Shown here: one piece after another, positions 61,002-64,000 of the stretch
Layout: the number at the start of each line of letters is the position of its first letter
Numbering within the stretch: position 1 is the first letter of the stretch
From: Pseudomonas sp. MWU15-20650
GTDB taxonomy: Bacteria > Pseudomonadota > Gammaproteobacteria > Pseudomonadales > Pseudomonadaceae
Assembly (NCBI RefSeq): GCF_023242475.1
Contig: NZ_JALJFG010000028.1
Coordinates: 22,350-86,349 of the forward strand
Reading direction: 5' to 3'
DNA length: 64,000 nucleotides
Notes under the pieces: model-generated
The model's database searches: none
Told to the model about the DNA's origin: nothing
The model's input: the letters and a program-made list of their open reading frames with translations, nothing else
Translations under genes and position numbers: made by a program

Positions 61002-61976
61002 ATGACCAGCCAGTTCCCCCAAGCCCGCCCACGCCGTCTGCGTCGCTCCCCGGAGTTGCGTGGCCTGTTCCAGGAAACCGAATTCACCCTCAACGACCTG
61101 GTGTTGCCGATTTTCGTCGAAGAAGAAATCGACGACTTTGTGCCGATCACCAGCATGCCGGGGGTGGTTCGCATCCCTGAGAAGAAGTTGGCGGGTGAGA
61201 TCGAGCGCTACGCCCGTGCCGGGATCAAGTCAGTGATGACCTTTGGGGTGTCCCACCACCTGGATGCCAATGGCAGCGACACCTGGAAGGAGCGCGGCCT
61301 GGTTTCGCGTATGTCCTCGATCATCAAGGACGCGGTGCCGGAAATGATCGTGATGTCCGACACCTGCTTCTGCGAATACACCGACCATGGCCACTGCGGC
61401 GTGATGCACGGTGCCCATGTCGACAACGATGCGACCCTGGTCAACCTTGGCAAACAAGCCGTCGCCGCTGCCCGCGCCGGTGCTGACGTGATTGCGCCGT
61501 CGGCTGCCATGGACGGCCAGGTCCAGGCGATCCGCCGTGCCCTGGATGACGCCGGTTTTACCCATATCCCCATCATGGCTTATTCCACCAAATTCGCCTC
61601 GGCCCTTTACGGCCCGTTCCGCGAAGCCGGCGGCAGCGCGCTCAAGGGCGACCGCAAAAGCTACCAGATGAACCCGATGAACCGCCGCGAAGCCGTGCGC
61701 GAATCGCTGCTGGACGAGCAGGAAGGCGCCGATGCGCTGATGGTCAAGCCGGCCGGTGCCTACCTCGACATCATCCGCGACATCCGCGAAGCCTCGCGCC
61801 TGCCGGTGGCGGCGTACCAGGTGAGCGGCGAGTACGCGATGATCAAGTTCGGTGCCCAGGCTGGAGCGATTGATGAGGAGCGGGTAGTGCGGGAGACGTT
61901 GGGCTCGATCAAGCGCGCTGGGGCTGATTTGATTTTTACGTACTTTGCGATGGATTTGGCGTTGGCGGGGATTTAA
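61002..61976 (+). CDS. hemB: Delta-aminolevulinic acid dehydratase, zinc type
   Basis: A 324-residue porphobilinogen synthase, second step of haem synthesis. Schiff-base lysines are K197 (A-Y-S-T-K-F-A-S) and K249 (L-M-V-K-P-A). The metal site is C122-x-C124...C132 (T-C-F-C-E-Y-T-D-H-G-H-C), as in zinc-dependent E. coli HemB. P. aeruginosa HemB is magnesium-dependent and lacks these cysteines, so this is probably a second, Zn-type hemB. AGGAAAG precedes the ATG. Confidence 0.93.
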   Translation: MTSQFPQARPRRLRRSPELRGLFQETEFTLNDLVLPIFVEEEIDDFVPITSMPGVVRIPEKKLAGEIERYARAGIKSVMTFGVSHHLDANGSDTWKERGLVSRMSSIIKDAVPEMIVMSDTCFCEYTDHGHCGVMHGAHVDNDATLVNLGKQAVAAARAGADVIAPSAAMDGQVQAIRRALDDAGFTHIPIMAYSTKFASALYGPFREAGGSALKGDRKSYQMNPMNRREAVRESLLDEQEGADALMVKPAGAYLDIIRDIREASRLPVAAYQVSGEYAMIKFGAQAGAIDEERVVRETLGSIKRAGADLIFTYFAMDLALAGI

Positions 61977-62027
61977 AGGCGGTGTTTAGCCCTGTGGCAA
62001 AGGAGGTTAGTCGCCACGGGGCATCCG

Positions 62028-62414
62028 CTAGACCTGCACCGATTCAGCCCATCGCTGGCAGAAATCATGCTGCTGTTGTATATCACTGGTGAGATCGTTT
62101 TCCTCGTGAGCAAATATATGTACAACTTCCCCATCTGGCCGCCCCAGTGTTAGCTCGTAAGCAATAAGACCATTCGACATATGTGAGGACATACCTGATG
62201 TATGAACGTTAATTTTTGCGCCTTTGCAAAGAAAAACGGTGTCTTTCATATCCGCTCTCAATACACCGAAGCAGTCGTATAAATCCATCGCTGTATAGGT
62301 TTTTTTTGTCCCATTGCTTAGCGACAGATAAAGGGTGGGCTTGCCTCCTTCGTATTCGATCACTGCGCTGTCACGTATACCGTTTTTAATGATGGTGATT
62401 TCACGCGATTTCAT
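62028..62414 (-). CDS. Candidate immunity protein for the Rhs ADP-ribosyltransferase tail
   Basis: A 128-residue cytoplasmic-looking protein of unrecognised family. It is mostly beta-strand in appearance near the N-terminus (T-L-Y-L-S-L-S-N-G-T-K-K-T-Y) and acidic near the end. Its ATG overlaps the Rhs stop by four bases (ATGA), the place immunity genes occupy after polymorphic toxins, and its DNA is AT-richer than the Rhs core. Immunity is inferred from position only. Confidence 0.6.
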   Translation of the reverse strand: MKSREITIIKNGIRDSAVIEYEGGKPTLYLSLSNGTKKTYTAMDLYDCFGVLRADMKDTVFLCKGAKINVHTSGMSSHMSNGLIAYELTLGRPDGEVVHIFAHEENDLTSDIQQQHDFCQRWAESVQV

Positions 62415-64000
62415 GGGTATTTCCTATTAGGGTTCAATATCGTGTATCCCTTGAAAGTACCGTCTTCGTTGACTGGCGATGCACCTAAAATATCCTTGGT
62501 ATCTATTCGTCCAGGGATTGCGATTTCTGACTCGTTTCTATGTTTGGAACGTGTGCCCAATGCTTTATTTACGTCTATTCCAGGGATTTTTCTTAGGGTG
62601 TAAAGAAAGCCTTCCTCGAAGCCAAAATTTGAAGCGAATACCAAGGCTTGTTTCCTTGAGGTCGAAGTAGGGACGAAATTGCTGGGAGGGCTGGCATTAT
62701 TCAACGTGTGCAGGAAAAGGTCTGTGCTGGCGCCTCTACTTTCAAAACCGCTTTCAAAAATTTCATCTGGCTCTCTTAAATCCCCGCGGAATAGATATTC
62801 TCTTTTTTTATCTGACCTGGGGAGCGAGGGAGCCCCCTCATCTACCTTTGCCTGGCCGTGGGAGGTTTCAGTATGTTGATGTGGCTTACATCCATCTGCA
62901 CCTGGACACGTACTTAAGCCTAGCTGATCCACCCACCCCGTAGGGTTGGGTACATACCGGTACCCATTAATCCCCCCCGCCAACTTCACCGGGTCCGGTG
63001 TCAGGTAGCGACCAATATCCGGATTGTAGTAGCGATAGCGGTTGTAGTGCAGGCTGCTTTCTTGGTCGAAATACTGACCTTGGAAGCGCAGCGGATTGTC
63101 GATTTTGCCTACGTCGAGCCGGGCGATCTGGCCGTAGGCGCGGTAGTGGGCGGACCAGACGATTTCGCCTTCGGTGTCGGTCAGTTCTTGCGGGGTGCCG
63201 AGGTGGTCGACTTGGTAGTGGTAGGGCTTGGTCTCTTTTGGGCCGAAACCTTCCAACAGCGCCAGTGGGCGGAAGCTTTCGGGCTCGTAGAGGTAACTGC
63301 GATGGCGTTCCGCATGGTGCTCGGCAATCAGCTTGTCGCCTTGCCAAAAAAACTCGGTGGTCTCGCCATCCACGGTTTTGCTGACACGTCGCCCAAACGG
63401 GTCATACCGATAGCTTGCGGTCTGCCCGTTGGGTTTGGTGAAGCCAATCAACCGATGCTGGCAGTCGTAGCGGTATTCGGTGACGATTTGATGACCCTTG
63501 CCACGCCGTTCGCGGATGAGGTTGCCGAAGGCGTCGTAGTCATAGTGACGGTCGCCCTGGATCACCAGGCGGTTGGCCGCGACGATGTCCGGGCCGGGGC
63601 GGTCTTGCATGAGCAGGTTGCCGGCCGGGTCGTGGCCGAAGCGTTCCTGCACGTCTTGCGAATGATCGGCGCGGGTCAGGCGGTTAAGCGGGTCGTAGCG
63701 ATAGTCGTGCTGGCCTTTGCGGGTATCGAGCAGGCGGGTGAGGTTGCCGGTTGTGTCGTAGTCGTATTGGCGTTGGTAAAGGTAGTTTTGCTGCTGCGTA
63801 ACGGCGTGGGCGTGCAGGCGGTGCTGGTCGTCGTAATGGTAATGGCTGAGCAGTTGACCTTGTTGGCGTTGGTGCTCGCGACCGCTCTTGAAGAGATGCG
63901 AGGTGAGCACCTCACCATTGAGCTCGACGGTGGCGAGATGGCCCCCTTTGTCGTGGTTGAAGCTCAGGCGGTTGTTGTCCGGCAGGCGCAGGGTTTTCAA
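62411..64000 (-). CDS. Rhs-family polymorphic toxin, C-terminal 529 residues (5' part outside window)
   Basis: YD repeats (Y-D-P-L-N-R-L-T; Y-D-A-F-G-N-L) run to about residue 310, then the Rhs core G-Q-Y-F-D-Q-E-S...R-Y-L-T-P-D-P...D-Q-L-G-L (to 362), where many have D-P-x-G-L. The variable tail (363-529; 62411-62914) begins S-T-C-P and is AT-richer. It has an R-S-E ADP-ribosyltransferase pattern: Arg405 in L-F-R-G-D, S-T-S at 446-448 in F-V-P-T-S-T-S-R, and E490/E492 in N-E-S-E-I-A, with the E-P-D-E-I-F-x-x-G-F spacing seen in pertussis-toxin-like enzymes. Delivery by type VI secretion is likely but not shown. Confidence 0.82.
   Translation of the reverse strand: MKTLRLPDNNRLSFNHDKGGHLATVELNGEVLTSHLFKSGREHQRQQGQLLSHYHYDDQHRLHAHAVTQQQNYLYQRQYDYDTTGNLTRLLDTRKGQHDYRYDPLNRLTRADHSQDVQERFGHDPAGNLLMQDRPGPDIVAANRLVIQGDRHYDYDAFGNLIRERRGKGHQIVTEYRYDCQHRLIGFTKPNGQTASYRYDPFGRRVSKTVDGETTEFFWQGDKLIAEHHAERHRSYLYEPESFRPLALLEGFGPKETKPYHYQVDHLGTPQELTDTEGEIVWSAHYRAYGQIARLDVGKIDNPLRFQGQYFDQESSLHYNRYRYYNPDIGRYLTPDPVKLAGGINGYRYVPNPTGWVDQLGLSTCPGADGCKPHQHTETSHGQAKVDEGAPSLPRSDKKREYLFRGDLREPDEIFESGFESRGASTDLFLHTLNNASPPSNFVPTSTSRKQALVFASNFGFEEGFLYTLRKIPGIDVNKALGTRSKHRNESEIAIPGRIDTKDILGASPVNEDGTFKGYTILNPNRKYP

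Noticed and set aside
61990..62021. CCCTGTGGC/GCCACGGGG hairpin between hemB and the immunity gene
   Set aside because: Includes a G-T pair and has no T-run; could be a degenerate REP but not supported as a terminator.

Overview
The window is a high-GC chromosome segment from a plant- or soil-associated fluorescent Pseudomonas (P. fluorescens group). The call rests on P. fluorescens-type REP palindromes (core GTGGCGAG...CTTGCTC), on gene order matching the P. aeruginosa bqsRS / TlpQ / CtpM block, on selD-mnmH, sstT, codBA and yceH homologues, and on HrpL-type promoters of plant-associated pseudomonads. No tRNA, rRNA, CRISPR array, plasmid or phage replication gene is visible. The segment alternates ordinary core genes with accessory islands.

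1-16.2 kb: 5' part of a polyprenyl glycosylphosphotransferase; an isonitrile hydratase gene divergent from a GlxA-type AraC regulator; a GH15/SDR pair; an epimerase/LysR/hydrolase group; an FMN reductase; a GH3 beta-glucosidase; and a fecIRA-type ferric citrate uptake and signalling operon. Two gene remnants (histidine phosphatase 5' end, AraC-family 3' end) mark past deletions.

16.3-18.9 kb: three consecutive small cassettes, each preceded by a consensus hrp box. Two encode proteins built from the same kind of helical repeat, resembling type III secretion translocator/effector repeats; the third encodes an unrecognised 85-residue protein. This is the most distinctive accessory system in the window.

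18.9-27.5 kb: an MFS carrier, a DapF-like protein lacking both catalytic cysteines, and an orphan type VI secretion module: VgrG with a Cys-rich tail, DUF4123 adaptor, Cys-rich lipoprotein (probable immunity) and class 3 lipase (probable effector).

27.5-46.5 kb: largely core: codBA, NUDIX, queD, patatin, PepSY-bqsRS with a BqsR-like box, two chemoreceptors flanking an antiporter, trhP/yegQ, AI-2E transporter, small conserved proteins, a shikimate dehydrogenase-like enzyme, yceH and a DUF1993 protein.

46.6-50.0 kb: a 1087-residue unrecognised protein of apparently lower GC, with a Ser/Thr-rich N-terminus and a late glycine-rich hydrophobic segment; a candidate effector or toxin.

50.0-62.0 kb: sstT, MFS, nhaR, lipoprotein, terC, then a 300-bp non-autonomous element inserted in the loop of the terC/selD terminator, selD-mnmH, permease, histidine phosphatase, GST, PhzF and a Zn-type hemB.

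62.0-64.0 kb: C-terminal part of an Rhs protein whose tail looks like an R-S-E ADP-ribosyltransferase, with an overlapping candidate immunity gene. Three separate antagonism or host-interaction loadouts (type III, type VI lipase, Rhs ADP-ribosyltransferase) thus sit within 46 kb.
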